The position numbers and the translations under genes are program-made. The notes below the pieces were generated by a model that saw nothing but the letters and a program-made list of their open reading frames with translations, was not told the origin of the DNA and did not search any database. From Hydrogenophaga sp. Root209 (GTDB taxonomy: Bacteria; Pseudomonadota; Gammaproteobacteria; Burkholderiales; Burkholderiaceae_C), in contig NZ_LMIE01000031.1 in NCBI RefSeq assembly GCF_001428625.1, forward strand, positions 320,689 to 384,688: a stretch of DNA of 64,000 nt, written 5' to 3'. Below, one piece after another: positions 46,687 to 57,483 of the stretch. Position 1 is the stretch's first letter, and the number at the start of each line of letters is the position of its first letter.

Positions 46687-48059
46687 ACGTTCCTGTGCTC
46701 GTCATCAAACTGCACGGCCAGCGCATCGGTTGTCTCTTCAAATATGCGCAGCCCGGCATGCCCATCGTCCTGCGCTTCGCCGCCGATGAGACCTACGCCA
46801 GCATCCCCTGGGAAGAAGCCGATGTGCTCTCGGAGTCCATGCGCGCGGACGACCCGGCACAGCAGCAGTCCTTCTGGCTTGACGTGACCCGGCCCGAGTT
46901 CAACGCCGTGCCGGGCAGCCGGGGCGATGCCCAACTGCCGCCGTTCTTTCAGAACCTCTTGCCCGAGGGGGTGTTCCGGCGCTTTGTGGCCGACGAGGCG
47001 CAGATCGATCCGCTCGACCACATGGGCATGATCGCGGCCTGCGGGAAAAACCTCCCTGGCGCGGTCACTGCGGAGTGGGAAGACATTCCCCGCTCCACGC
47101 TGCAGCGCCTGGTCACCCAGAACCAGGACGCACTCGAAGCCACGGTCTGGGCCGAGCCGTTCCAGGACGCGTTGTCGATCTCCGGTGTGCAGCCCAAGAT
47201 CGGTGTCAACAAGGACCGTGAGGGTCGCTTCGTGGGAAGAACGTCTCAAGGCGAAGCGGCCATCATCGCCAAGCTGCCGTCGTCGGAGTACGCGCGCATG
47301 CCGCAGCTGGAGAGCCTGAGCATGAGCCTGGCCCGGCTCGCCGGGGTGAATGTCTGCGAGTTCGAGTTGGCACCGCTCTCGGCGCTGTCGGCGCCACACC
47401 GCTACGACTTGGGCGAGGAAGTGGCCGGCGAGTTCCTGGCTGTGACCCGGTTCGACCGCGACCCCGGCGGCAAGGTCCACTTTGAAGACTTCGCGCAGGT
47501 CTTCGGGTTGCCGCCCGAACAGAAGTACGCCGAGTCCTATGTCGCCATCGCGGCGGTGTTGATGAGCCTGCCCCGCTGCGGTCAGGCCGCCGTACACGAA
47601 CTGCTGCGCCGCATCGAGGTCAACGAGTTGCTCGGCAACGCCGACATGCATTTGAAGAACCTGGGACTGCTCTACCGCGACCGGCGCCACGCCGAACTGG
47701 CACCGGCCTACGACATCACCTCGACCCTGATCTACAACGGCACGCGGGGCCATGCCCTGGTGTTGATGCCTGGCGCACAGAAGCAGCACGCGGCACCGAT
47801 CTTCAACCCGCAACGGCTGCAGGTGTTCTGCAATCTGCTGGGCCTGCAGGTGGCGGGTTGCGCCAAGGTCGTGCGCGATGTGGCGGCCGAGGCCGCGCAG
47901 CATTGGCTGGCGCCCATCCTGGCCAGTGGCCTCACACCCAGGCAGAAGCTGCAGCTGCTCGCGCGCCTGGCGAAGCACCCCCACCTGATCCAGGCCACCC
48001 GACGGCTGCGCCGCCCCGATCTGCTCGACGCCTGGACCTCGGCCGCGAACGTGCCGTGA
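46683..48059 (+). CDS. hipA: HipA-family serine/threonine kinase toxin
   Basis: The 458-residue kinase shows the HipA N-terminal subdomain, the phosphate loop SISGVQPKIGVN, the catalytic loop NADMHLKNLGL and the metal site in PAYDITSTL. In E. coli HipA phosphorylates glutamyl-tRNA synthetase and slows growth; the target here is unknown. All visible catalytic residues are intact. It converges on the next gene with three bases between stops. The AT-rich leader suggests that hipBA was acquired separately from its neighbours. Confidence 0.92.
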   Translation: MNVPVLVIKLHGQRIGCLFKYAQPGMPIVLRFAADETYASIPWEEADVLSESMRADDPAQQQSFWLDVTRPEFNAVPGSRGDAQLPPFFQNLLPEGVFRRFVADEAQIDPLDHMGMIAACGKNLPGAVTAEWEDIPRSTLQRLVTQNQDALEATVWAEPFQDALSISGVQPKIGVNKDREGRFVGRTSQGEAAIIAKLPSSEYARMPQLESLSMSLARLAGVNVCEFELAPLSALSAPHRYDLGEEVAGEFLAVTRFDRDPGGKVHFEDFAQVFGLPPEQKYAESYVAIAAVLMSLPRCGQAAVHELLRRIEVNELLGNADMHLKNLGLLYRDRRHAELAPAYDITSTLIYNGTRGHALVLMPGAQKQHAAPIFNPQRLQVFCNLLGLQVAGCAKVVRDVAAEAAQHWLAPILASGLTPRQKLQLLARLAKHPHLIQATRRLRRPDLLDAWTSAANVP

Positions 48060-48062
48060 CGC

Positions 48063-48941
48063 TCAGGGCGCGGTGAGCGTCATGCCGTGCTGCCTGAAGA
48101 TCGCGAGCAACTCGCCGCTCGCGCGGATCGATTGCAGGGCGGCTTCCAGCGCCTGACCCAGGTCCTTGTTCTCGGCCTTGATCGCCATGCCCACCGGCCA
48201 GCCGTTGTCGGGCAGGCCGCTGAGCGCCAGCGGCGTGAAGCGGTATTGCCCCGGCTTGACCTCGGCGCGCGAGAGCACCGACTCGGCTTGCGCACGCGTC
48301 ACGTAGGCCGCGGCGGCCTTGCCCTCCAGCAGGGCCTGCACGGCTTGCGTGCCGGTGTTGTGGATGCCGACCTGCGCGCGCAGCAGGCCGCCGCCGTACC
48401 CCATGAGCGCGCTGGTGGCCCCGGCGCCACGCTCGGCCGCGAGCTGAAAGCCCTTGAGATCGTCCGGGCTGTTCACGTCGGCGATGCGCGAGGTGTCAAA
48501 GACCAGCACCAGCGACTGGCGCATGTAGGGCGCGAGGATCAGCACCTGGCGGTTGCGCGCCATGAGGTATTTGTCACCCGGCACCTGCAGCATCACGTCG
48601 GCCGGGCCGTAGCCCAGGTAGTGACCACGCCAGACCATGTTGCGCAGGTCGTCGTTCATGTTCTCGCCCGCATCGAACGGCAGCAGTGCGAGCTTGAGCT
48701 TGAGCTGCCTGGCCAGCGCGGTGGCAATCGACACATCCAGCCCCTGCACATCGTTGGCGGGGCCATCGGAGAACGGTGCGTTGTCCTTGTAGACCGCCAC
48801 CTTGAGCACCCCGGCGGCGCGGATCTTCGCCAGATCGCTCAGCTCGGTCTGCGCCTGCGCCAGCAGCGGCATGCCAGCCAGCAGGGGCAGCAGGCCGGCC
48901 AGGATCTGGCGGCGATCCAGGGGTCTGTTTTTTTCTGTCAT
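48063..48941 (-). CDS. Quinoprotein dehydrogenase-associated periplasmic binding protein (MoxJ/XoxJ-like)
   Basis: The 292-residue exported protein belongs to the SBP_bac_3-type group found beside PQQ dehydrogenases (MoxJ/XoxJ-like). Those are proposed to assist PQQ enzyme activation rather than transport. It has a twin-arginine-like start (LDRRQILAGLLPLLAGMPLL) and cleavage near AQAQTE. VLKVAVYKDNAPFSDGPAND is the ligand-fold opening. The ATG at 48941 has GAGGAGA upstream. It is 46 bases behind pedF and likely co-transcribed from the sigma-54 promoter at 49626. Confidence 0.87.
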   Translation of the reverse strand: MTEKNRPLDRRQILAGLLPLLAGMPLLAQAQTELSDLAKIRAAGVLKVAVYKDNAPFSDGPANDVQGLDVSIATALARQLKLKLALLPFDAGENMNDDLRNMVWRGHYLGYGPADVMLQVPGDKYLMARNRQVLILAPYMRQSLVLVFDTSRIADVNSPDDLKGFQLAAERGAGATSALMGYGGGLLRAQVGIHNTGTQAVQALLEGKAAAAYVTRAQAESVLSRAEVKPGQYRFTPLALSGLPDNGWPVGMAIKAENKDLGQALEAALQSIRASGELLAIFRQHGMTLTAP

Positions 48942-48987
48942 GTCCTGTCTCCTCACGGTGCGCGCCGCAAGCGGCTCGCGGTTCACA

Positions 48988-49479
48988 TCACTGTTCGCGG
49001 CGGGTTTCGAGGTAGGTCTTGATCGACCAGATGGCTTCCTGGGTGAGCGTGCCTTCAAAGGGCGGCATGTACACACGGCCATCGCGCACGCGGCCACGGC
49101 GCACGGTGGCCACGTAGAACTCGTCCATCTCCTTGTAGCAAGCGGCCTTCTTGGCCGCATCCGCCATGCCGGAGCAGTCGCTGTCGAACTTGCGCAGATC
49201 GGGCGACATGCCGCCCGAGATCGCTTCCAGCCCATGGCAGCGGGCACAGTTCTGGTTGTAGGCCGAGGTGCCGATGCGCAGCGCTTCCTTGTTGGCCGGG
49301 CCGGTGCTGAACGGGTTGGCATCCAGCCACTTGGCGCCGAGCTGCGGCAAGGTGCTGGTGTCCACCGATTGCGGGATCACGTCGCCGTGGGCCATCACGG
49401 CGGCCACGCCGCATGTCACGGCCACGGCCAGCAGGCCGCGAGCGGCGCGCTTCGAGAGAGAAAAGGATCGGGTTTTCAT
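48988..49479 (-). CDS. pedF: Cytochrome c-550 PedF-type
   Basis: A 163-residue periplasmic cytochrome c with one haem site (NCARCHGLEAISGGMSPDL) and axial Met in YMPPFEG. It resembles PedF, the electron acceptor associated with PQQ alcohol dehydrogenases in Pseudomonas. The signal peptide ends near AAVMAHG, and mature GDVIPQSVDTSTLPQLG is a family hallmark. The start at 49479 has GGAGA at a normal distance. A sigma-54 element lies 147 bases upstream. Confidence 0.92.
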   Translation of the reverse strand: MKTRSFSLSKRAARGLLAVAVTCGVAAVMAHGDVIPQSVDTSTLPQLGAKWLDANPFSTGPANKEALRIGTSAYNQNCARCHGLEAISGGMSPDLRKFDSDCSGMADAAKKAACYKEMDEFYVATVRRGRVRDGRVYMPPFEGTLTQEAIWSIKTYLETRREQ

Positions 49480-49625
49480 CGCGAGGTCTCCAGGGTCAAA
49501 AGGCGGGTTCACCCTGGCTGGTCAGCAAGAAGCAGGCCTTCCCCCAAAAACCGGATCGACACCGGCAACCTGTTCCAAATTGCATCAGTTGCACAGCCGG
49601 TCGTCGCGCCGCGTGACACATCCTC

Positions 49626-49642
49626 TTGCACGACTGGTGCCT
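49626..49642 (-). promoter_or_regulatory. Sigma-54 promoter of pedF operon
   Basis: On the - strand AGGCACCAGTCGTGCAA has GGCAC at -24 and TGCA at -12, with the correct ten-base spacing between GG and GC. The predicted start is about 140 bases before pedF. Confidence 0.65.
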
Positions 49643-49740
49643 TCTGGACCACCTTTTCACGGGAAGCAGCAGGCCGGCAAATTGCTACCCAGGCACGGGC
49701 ACATCGGGCCTGGGTTGTTGCACACCGGGATAACCAGTGT

Positions 49741-49754
49741 TGTTTCCCGAGACA
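49741..49754. promoter_or_regulatory. Imperfect dyad upstream of pedF promoter
   Basis: TGTTTC-CC-GAGACA, five of six bases paired, centred about 130 bases upstream of the pedF start site. It also lies close to the activator gene, so it could serve autoregulation. Confidence 0.35.
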
Positions 49755-49879
49755 GTTATGAAGAAAATTGCATGAGCCACCAAGACAGCGAACACACTGG
49801 ATCCACCCCCCCTGCGGCAGACGACGCACGCTGGTCGGTGGACTACTGGGGCGTCATTCCCCCGGACCCTGGAGACAAC

Positions 49880-51967
<2,088 letters not shown>

Positions 51968-51968
51968 G

Positions 51969-52967
51969 TCATTGCCCGGGTCCGCGCTCCATCCACACCG
52001 GCTCCAGTTCGCGCCACGCGCGCTGCACATTGAAGCCCTGGCGCTGCGCGTAGCCTGCCCAACGGGCATACGCAGGCATGGTGATCAAAGCGCTCTCGCC
52101 CGCGTGACGACCTTCGTCCATCGCCGCCAGTACGCGCGCGCGCAGCTCGGCGAGGTATGCGCGGGTGACCACCACCGCAGGCGGCAGCGCCCGGTCGTCC
52201 AGGGTGCTGGACACCGTGTTGCCGATCACATGCCTCGGGCGCAGCGCTGCGATGCGGTCCAGCGCCGACAACCACGCGTCCACCCCGCCCTGCGCCAGCT
52301 CGGGCAGGCGCTGGTCGACCACCAGCCCACCGGCCCACACCACGCGGCTGGCTTCGTCCCACAGCACCAGATCGCTCTCGGTGTGGCCCGGCGCGGGTGG
52401 CAGCACACGCAAGGTGTGCGGGCCCACGCGCAGCAGTTCGCCGGTCTTCAGCACGCGGCTGGGCAGCACGATGCCCGTGCCCGCCATCGCACCCTGACCA
52501 GCGCGCTCGCCCAGGCTGGCCAGGCAGGCCGCGCAGCGCTGCTGCATCGCACTGCGCGTGCCGTCGCTGGACAGGATCTCCAGCTGGCCCGCCGCCAACC
52601 GGTCGGCAAACGCCGAGTTCGCCAGCACGTTCTCGGCGTGGGCGTGGGTGTTGACCACCCAGCGCACCTGCGCGCCGAAGCGGCAGGCCAACGAGTCGCG
52701 CACACGCAGGCCGTGGCGGTGGCTCGGGCCGGGGTCGATCACCAGGGCTTCACCGCCCGAGACCACCACCGAGGTGGGCACCACATGACCGGCATTGGCA
52801 GCCGATACCTCACCCACCACGTCGGGCTGCCACACCCACAGGCCGGGCACCACCGCTTGCCACGGCACCGCGTGGGCGGCGCTGCAGTCGGGCCTGGGTG
52901 CGGTGGAGGCACAGCCCATCAACAGCGCGAGCAAGCCCGCCCCCAACGCGCGGCACAGGCCGTTCAT
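51969..52967 (-). CDS. Quinoprotein relay system metallo-beta-lactamase-fold lipoprotein
   Basis: The 332-residue protein has a lipoprotein signal (LLALLMGC, Cys19) and an MBL fold. The usual HxHxDH is NTHAHAENVLAN, the degenerate form seen in SoxH-related proteins that co-occur with PQQ enzymes. LPPAPGHTESDLVLW and the GNTVSST segment supply later metal-site positions. Its start overlaps the end of the upstream hydrolase gene by four bases. The role is unproven; it may help PQQ-enzyme maturation or electron relay. Confidence 0.82.
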   Translation of the reverse strand: MNGLCRALGAGLLALLMGCASTAPRPDCSAAHAVPWQAVVPGLWVWQPDVVGEVSAANAGHVVPTSVVVSGGEALVIDPGPSHRHGLRVRDSLACRFGAQVRWVVNTHAHAENVLANSAFADRLAAGQLEILSSDGTRSAMQQRCAACLASLGERAGQGAMAGTGIVLPSRVLKTGELLRVGPHTLRVLPPAPGHTESDLVLWDEASRVVWAGGLVVDQRLPELAQGGVDAWLSALDRIAALRPRHVIGNTVSSTLDDRALPPAVVVTRAYLAELRARVLAAMDEGRHAGESALITMPAYARWAGYAQRQGFNVQRAWRELEPVWMERGPGQ

Positions 52968-54058
52968 GCCAGCGTCCTGCGCACGCTCTTGCGCAAGGCG
53001 CTCAGCATGTCGGGCTCGTGGCCCAGGTGACCGCTGTGCGGCTCCACCTGTACGATCGCGCCACCCGCGGCGCGGCCCAGCGCGGCCCAACGCCGGCTGT
53101 TGGCGGGGGGACAGATCGCGTCGAAACGGCCGTGCACCCAGTCCACCGGCAGGCCGTGTCGAGCGGCCTGCAACACGCCTCGGTCGAGCTGGGCGGTCCG
53201 CATGAAACCGCGGTGGCGCAAGTAGTGCGCCTGGATGTGGAATTTGGCTAACGCGTTGCGGTCGGCGCGGGTTTTCCCGGGTCGCTTCAGTCGCGCGATG
53301 GCGCGCTTCTCGGCCTTGCGCAGCGCCGCCCATTCGCGCCGGATCGCCGTCGCCAGGCGCGGTGTGCCCAGCGCCGCATGCAACAGGCTGCGCCGCTGGC
53401 TGCGCGCGGCCGCTGCCGTTTCCAGCAATCCCCAGCCGCGCGCGGCGCGCAGCGATGCAACACCGGGTGTCCCACTTTGAATCAGTTGTGTCAGCCGCTG
53501 CAACGCAACGGGCAAGACCGTGCCGCCAACAACCGGCCACAGCGCGCCCCAGCCGAGCGACCGTCGCACGCGCGACGAGGGCAACAACAACCCGCCGACC
53601 TCGCGCGCGCTGAGCGCAAACGCGCCACGCAACACCAGGCGTTGCACACGCAGCGGGTGCGCCAGCGTGTAGGCCAAGGCCACCACCGTGCCCCACGAAC
53701 CGGCCAGCACCGACCAGCGCTCCAGCCCCAGGTGTTCGCGCAGCGCTTCCATGTCGGCCACCAGCGCGGCCGTGTGGTTGCCCGCCGTGCGGCCCTTCGG
53801 GAGCGAGGCGCCGCAGCCGCGTTGATCGGGCGCCACCACCCGTTGCCGCGACAGGTCGAACGGCCTCAGCATGCCGGGCTGGCAACTGCTGCCAGGCCCC
53901 CCGTGCAGCAGCAGCCATGGCTCACCATCTGGCGCCCCCACGGCACGCCAGGCCATGCGGTGCAGCCCACCCAGCGGCAGGTGTTGCGGACGTGGCCACG
54001 CGGGGCTGGCCACCGGTGGGCGTGGCACAGTTTTCGTGGCATCGATATTGCTATTCAT
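52964..54058 (-). CDS. Alpha/beta hydrolase, proline iminopeptidase-like
   Basis: The 364-residue protein has the Pip-type oxyanion motif LLLHGGPGSSCQPG, the nucleophile elbow GSWGT and a late histidine in PHSGHL. Proline iminopeptidases remove N-terminal proline; this one is divergent from pqqA, so a role in processing PqqA-derived peptide is tempting but unproven (no pqqF-like protease lies in the window). The start at 54058 is chosen; ATG 53956 just before the domain is an alternative. Confidence 0.8.
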   Translation of the reverse strand: MNSNIDATKTVPRPPVASPAWPRPQHLPLGGLHRMAWRAVGAPDGEPWLLLHGGPGSSCQPGMLRPFDLSRQRVVAPDQRGCGASLPKGRTAGNHTAALVADMEALREHLGLERWSVLAGSWGTVVALAYTLAHPLRVQRLVLRGAFALSAREVGGLLLPSSRVRRSLGWGALWPVVGGTVLPVALQRLTQLIQSGTPGVASLRAARGWGLLETAAAARSQRRSLLHAALGTPRLATAIRREWAALRKAEKRAIARLKRPGKTRADRNALAKFHIQAHYLRHRGFMRTAQLDRGVLQAARHGLPVDWVHGRFDAICPPANSRRWAALGRAAGGAIVQVEPHSGHLGHEPDMLSALRKSVRRTLA

Positions 54059-54133
54059 GAGGGGCGGCTTGTGGCAATGGTGCTGGCGAGCTTGCAGACA
54101 TGTTTCGTGCCAACCCATTATTGGAGACCTTCT

Positions 54134-54208
54134 ATGCAATGGACGACCCCCGCCTTCACCGACCTTCGCTTCGGCTTTGAAATCACGATGTACATCGCCA
54201 ACCGCTGA
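54134..54208 (+). CDS. pqqA: PQQ precursor peptide PqqA
   Basis: A 24-residue peptide, too short for routine gene calling, reading MQWTTPAFTDLRFGFEITMY plus IANR. Glu16 and Tyr20 hold the conserved E-x-x-x-Y spacing whose side chains PqqE cross-links to build pyrroloquinoline quinone. TTGGAGA lies upstream of the ATG. It is followed by an attenuator-like hairpin and then pqqBCDE. Confidence 0.97.
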   Translation: MQWTTPAFTDLRFGFEITMYIANR

Positions 54209-54227
54209 TCTGCATCACTCGGTTCGG

Positions 54228-54258
54228 GGCGCACGGGTGAACAACGCGTGCGCCTTTT
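54228..54258 (+). terminator. Attenuator hairpin between pqqA and pqqB
   Basis: GGCGCACG, loop of 11 bases, CGTGCGCC, then TTTT. It is placed to leave pqqA transcript in excess over pqqBCDE, as is common in pqq operons where PqqA is consumed stoichiometrically. Confidence 0.8.
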
Positions 54259-54282
54259 CATTGGCCTTTCAGGGGTCCTGAC

Positions 54283-55200
54283 ATGCGCATCCGTGTTCTG
54301 GGTTCATCGGCCGGTGGCGGCTTCCCGCAGTGGAACTGCAACTGCCCCAACTGCGATGGCTTTCGCCAGGGGCGCATCCAGGCCACAGCGCGCACGCAAT
54401 CGTCGATCGCCGTCACGGCCAACGGCCTGGACTGGCTGCTGGTCAATGCCTCACCCGACATCCTCACGCAGATCCGCGACACACCCGATCTGCAGCCGGC
54501 CCGCGCCGTGCGCGACAGCGGCATTGCCGCGGTGCTGCTCATGGACGCACAGATCGACCACGTGACCGGTCTCATCATGCTGCGCGAGCGTGGCTCGAAG
54601 CTGCCGCTGCTGGCCACCCCCGAGGTGCTGTCCGACATCTCCAGCGGCTTCCCCATCACCGGCATCCTCTCGCACTACTGCGGCGTGGCCACCACCGAAC
54701 TGCCGTCGGACGGCCGCACCATCACCGTCGACGGCCTGCCCGGCATCGAGATGCAGACCGTGGCCATTGCCTCCCGGCCGCCACCGTATTCGCCCTTTCG
54801 CGGCAACCCGCGCGCCGGTGACAACATCGGCGTGGTGATCCAGAACCCCGCCACCGGCGCGCGCGTGTTTTACGCGCCCGGCCTGGGCGCCGTGACACCC
54901 GAGCTGCTCGCCCTCATGGCAAGTTGCTCGGTGCTGTTGGTGGATGGCACCTTCTGGACCGAAGACGAAATGATCACGCTCGGCCTCTCGACGAAGAAGG
55001 CCGCCGAGATGGGCCACCTGCCACAAAGCGGCCCGGGCGGAATGATCGAACAGCTGGACCAGCTGCCGCGCTCCATCCGCAAGATCCTCATCCACATCAA
55101 CAACACGAACCCGATACTGATCGAGGATTCCGCCGAGCGCGCCGAGCTCACCCACCACGGCATCGAGGTGGCGCACGACGGCATGGACATCGTGTTCTGA
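54283..55200 (+). CDS. pqqB: PQQ biosynthesis protein PqqB
   Basis: The 305-residue MBL-fold protein of PQQ synthesis opens with MRIRVLGSSAGGGFPQWNCN and the zinc cysteines CNCPNC. The INNTNPILIED end region is conserved. PqqB is thought to hydroxylate the tyrosine of the cross-linked intermediate. It starts 74 bases after pqqA. Confidence 0.97.
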   Translation: MRIRVLGSSAGGGFPQWNCNCPNCDGFRQGRIQATARTQSSIAVTANGLDWLLVNASPDILTQIRDTPDLQPARAVRDSGIAAVLLMDAQIDHVTGLIMLRERGSKLPLLATPEVLSDISSGFPITGILSHYCGVATTELPSDGRTITVDGLPGIEMQTVAIASRPPPYSPFRGNPRAGDNIGVVIQNPATGARVFYAPGLGAVTPELLALMASCSVLLVDGTFWTEDEMITLGLSTKKAAEMGHLPQSGPGGMIEQLDQLPRSIRKILIHINNTNPILIEDSAERAELTHHGIEVAHDGMDIVF

Positions 55201-55212
55201 CACCCCCACCCC

Positions 55213-55944
55213 ATGGACATCGCCACCACCCCACGCCCCCGCGAAGGCCTCACCGCCTGGACACGCGACGAGTTTGAAGCACAGCTGCGCGACAAGGGCC
55301 GCTCGTACCACATTCACCACCCGTTCAACGTGCGCATGAACGCCGGCGGCTGCACACCCGACGAGCTGCGCTGCTGGGTGGCCAACCGCTTCTATTACCA
55401 ACTCTGCATCCCGCGCAAGGACGCCGCCATCCTGGCCAACATGCCGGAGCGCGCGCACCGCCGCCTGTGGGTGGAGCGCATCCTCGACCACGACGGCCAT
55501 GGTGACTACGAAGGTTCGGCCAGTGGTGGCCTGGAGGCCTGGATCCGGCTGGGCGAAGCGGTGGGCATCGAACGCGACGACCTGCTCTCGCTGCAGGGTG
55601 TGGCGCCCGCCGTGCGCTTTGCCTGCGACGCCTATGTGAACTTCGCAGCCCAGGCACCGTGGCAGGAAGCCGTGTGTTCATCGCTCACCGAGATGTTCGC
55701 GCCGCAGATCCACAAAGACCGTCTCGCCAGCTGGCCCACGCACTACCCCTGGATCGACGCCGACGGCCTGGGCTATTTCCGCAATCGCATTCCATTGGCC
55801 GGACGCGACGTGGAGCACGGCTTGCAGGTCACGCTGGACCACTTCACCACCCGCGCCGCCCAGCACCGCGCGCTCGACATCCTGCAGTTCAAGCTGGACA
55901 TCCTCTGGAACATGCTGGATGCCATCGAGAAAGCCTGTCAATGA
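55213..55944 (+). CDS. pqqC: Pyrroloquinoline-quinone synthase PqqC
   Basis: The 243-residue cofactorless oxidase carries out the final ring closure and eight-electron oxidation to [23 protein letters not shown] and [20 protein letters not shown] are family hallmarks, with [10 protein letters not shown] later. It starts 12 bases after pqqB and its stop overlaps the pqqD start. Confidence 0.97.
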   Translation: MDIATTPRPREGLTAWTRDEFEAQLRDKGRSYHIHHPFNVRMNAGGCTPDELRCWVANRFYYQLCIPRKDAAILANMPERAHRRLWVERILDHDGHGDYEGSASGGLEAWIRLGEAVGIERDDLLSLQGVAPAVRFACDAYVNFAAQAPWQEAVCSSLTEMFAPQIHKDRLASWPTHYPWIDADGLGYFRNRIPLAGRDVEHGLQVTLDHFTTRAAQHRALDILQFKLDILWNMLDAIEKACQ

Positions 55945-56198
55945 CCCCCCTTCATCCCAAGCTCTCGCGCCGCTTCCGCCTGCAGTACGAGGAAGCGCAG
56001 ACCCGCTGGGTGCTGCTGTATCCGGAGGGCATGGTGCAGCTCAACGACAGCGCGGCGGAGATCCTCAAGCGCTGCGACGGTGAACGCACGGTGGCTGAGA
56101 TCGTGAGCGAACTGGAAGCTGCGTTCTCGGTTCATGGCCTCACGCCGCAGGTGGAATCTTTGCTGGAAGAAGGAGGCCGCCGTGGCTGGATTGACTGA
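55941..56198 (+). CDS. pqqD: PqqA-binding chaperone PqqD
   Basis: The 85-residue peptide-recognition protein binds PqqA and presents it to PqqE. It matches the family: [40 protein letters not shown] and [11 protein letters not shown]. The ATG overlaps the pqqC stop (ATGA) and the end overlaps pqqE by 17 bases, giving tight coupling with its partner. Confidence 0.96.
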   Translation: MTPLHPKLSRRFRLQYEEAQTRWVLLYPEGMVQLNDSAAEILKRCDGERTVAEIVSELEAAFSVHGLTPQVESLLEEGGRRGWID

Positions 56199-57351
56199 GT
56201 TCGCGCCGGTCTCCGAAGCCCTCTCACTGCTCGCGGCGAAAACGCACCCGGCCGGCCCACCGCTGTGGCTGCTGGCCGAGCTCACCTACCAGTGCCCGCT
56301 GCACTGCGTGTTTTGCTACAACCCCACGCAACACGCGCGCATCAAGGACGAGCTGACAACAGCGCAGTGGGTCGACGTGATGCGCCAGGCGCGCAAGCTC
56401 GGTGCCGCGCAGCTCGGCTTCTCGGGCGGTGAGCCGCTGGTGCGCGACGACCTCGAAGAGCTGGTGCAGGAGGCGCACGCGCTGGGCTACTACACCAACC
56501 TCATCACCTCCGGCGTGGGCCTGACCGAGGCACGTGCGCAGCGTTTGAAAGATGCAGGCCTGGACCATGTCCAGCTCTCGTTCCAGGACAGCACGCGCGA
56601 GCTCAACGACTTCCTCAGCCACACCAGGACCTTCGAGCTCAAGCAGAAGGTGGCGCGCCTGATCAAGGCGCACGACTGGCCGATGGTGATGAACTGCGTG
56701 CTGCATCGGCACAACCTGCCGCACGTGGGCCAGATCATCGAGATGGCGCTCGCGCTCGATGCCGAATACCTCGAACTCGCCAACACGCAGTACTACGGCT
56801 GGGCCTGGATCAACCGCGACCACCTCATGCCCACGCACGAAGCGCTGATCGAGGCCGAGGCGGTGGTCAACCGCTACCGCGAGACCATCGGCCAGCGCTG
56901 CAAGCTGCTCTTCGTGGTGCCCGACTATTTCGAGCAGCGCCCCAAGGCCTGCATGAACGGCTGGGGCTCGGTCTTCCTCTCGGTCGCGCCCGACGGCGTG
57001 GCCATGCCTTGCCACAACGCGCGCGACCTGCCCGGCCTGAAGCTGCCCAACGTGCGCGACATGGCCCTGGCCGACATCTGGCAGAAGAGCCAGGCCTTCA
57101 ACGCCTTTCGCGGCGAAGACTGGATGAAGCCGCCCTGCCGCACCTGCGACGAGCGCCACAAGGACTTTGGCGGCTGCCATTGCCAGGCCTTCCTGATCAC
57201 CGGCGACGCCACCCAGGCCGACCCGGTGTGCGGCAAATCGCCGCACCACGAGAAGGTGGTGCAACTGGTGAACCGGGCACCCGCGCAGCGCCACATTCCC
57301 ATCGTGTTTCGCAGCGACACCGAGTCGCGCGCATTGCACCCGCAGGCCTGA
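56182..57351 (+). CDS. pqqE: PqqA peptide cyclase PqqE (radical SAM)
   Basis: The 389-residue radical SAM enzyme forms the Glu-Tyr carbon-carbon bond in PqqA. The SAM cluster motif is CPLHCVFCYNP (CxxxCxxC). The C-terminal SPASM-type cysteines appear in MPCHNARDL, PPCRTCDERHKDFGGCHCQA and DPVCGKSPHH. The start is GTG at 56182, with AAGGAGG upstream inside pqqD; 16 upstream codons are only pqqD in another frame. It closes the pqqABCDE set; no pqqF lies here. Confidence 0.96.
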   Translation: MAGLTEFAPVSEALSLLAAKTHPAGPPLWLLAELTYQCPLHCVFCYNPTQHARIKDELTTAQWVDVMRQARKLGAAQLGFSGGEPLVRDDLEELVQEAHALGYYTNLITSGVGLTEARAQRLKDAGLDHVQLSFQDSTRELNDFLSHTRTFELKQKVARLIKAHDWPMVMNCVLHRHNLPHVGQIIEMALALDAEYLELANTQYYGWAWINRDHLMPTHEALIEAEAVVNRYRETIGQRCKLLFVVPDYFEQRPKACMNGWGSVFLSVAPDGVAMPCHNARDLPGLKLPNVRDMALADIWQKSQAFNAFRGEDWMKPPCRTCDERHKDFGGCHCQAFLITGDATQADPVCGKSPHHEKVVQLVNRAPAQRHIPIVFRSDTESRALHPQA

Positions 57352-57483
57352 GCGCCTGGGCATTCGTGCCCTTCGTGGCTCGCCGGCCACACATGGCCTG
57401 GGCGCGGCGCCGCATGCATGCGCCACGGCACGCCCATCGCTCCTAAATTGAAAACCCCTTTCAAACGAATCCAAGGAGTTTTC

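Noticed and set aside
48942-49322. N-terminal extension of the periplasmic binding protein to 419 residues
   Set aside because: The extra codons read pedF in the wrong frame; ATG 48941 has a strong ribosome site and a signal peptide.
54023-54039. Sigma-54 promoter for pqqA (TGGCACAG)
   Set aside because: The -24 is good, but no GC occurs at the -12 position with correct spacing.
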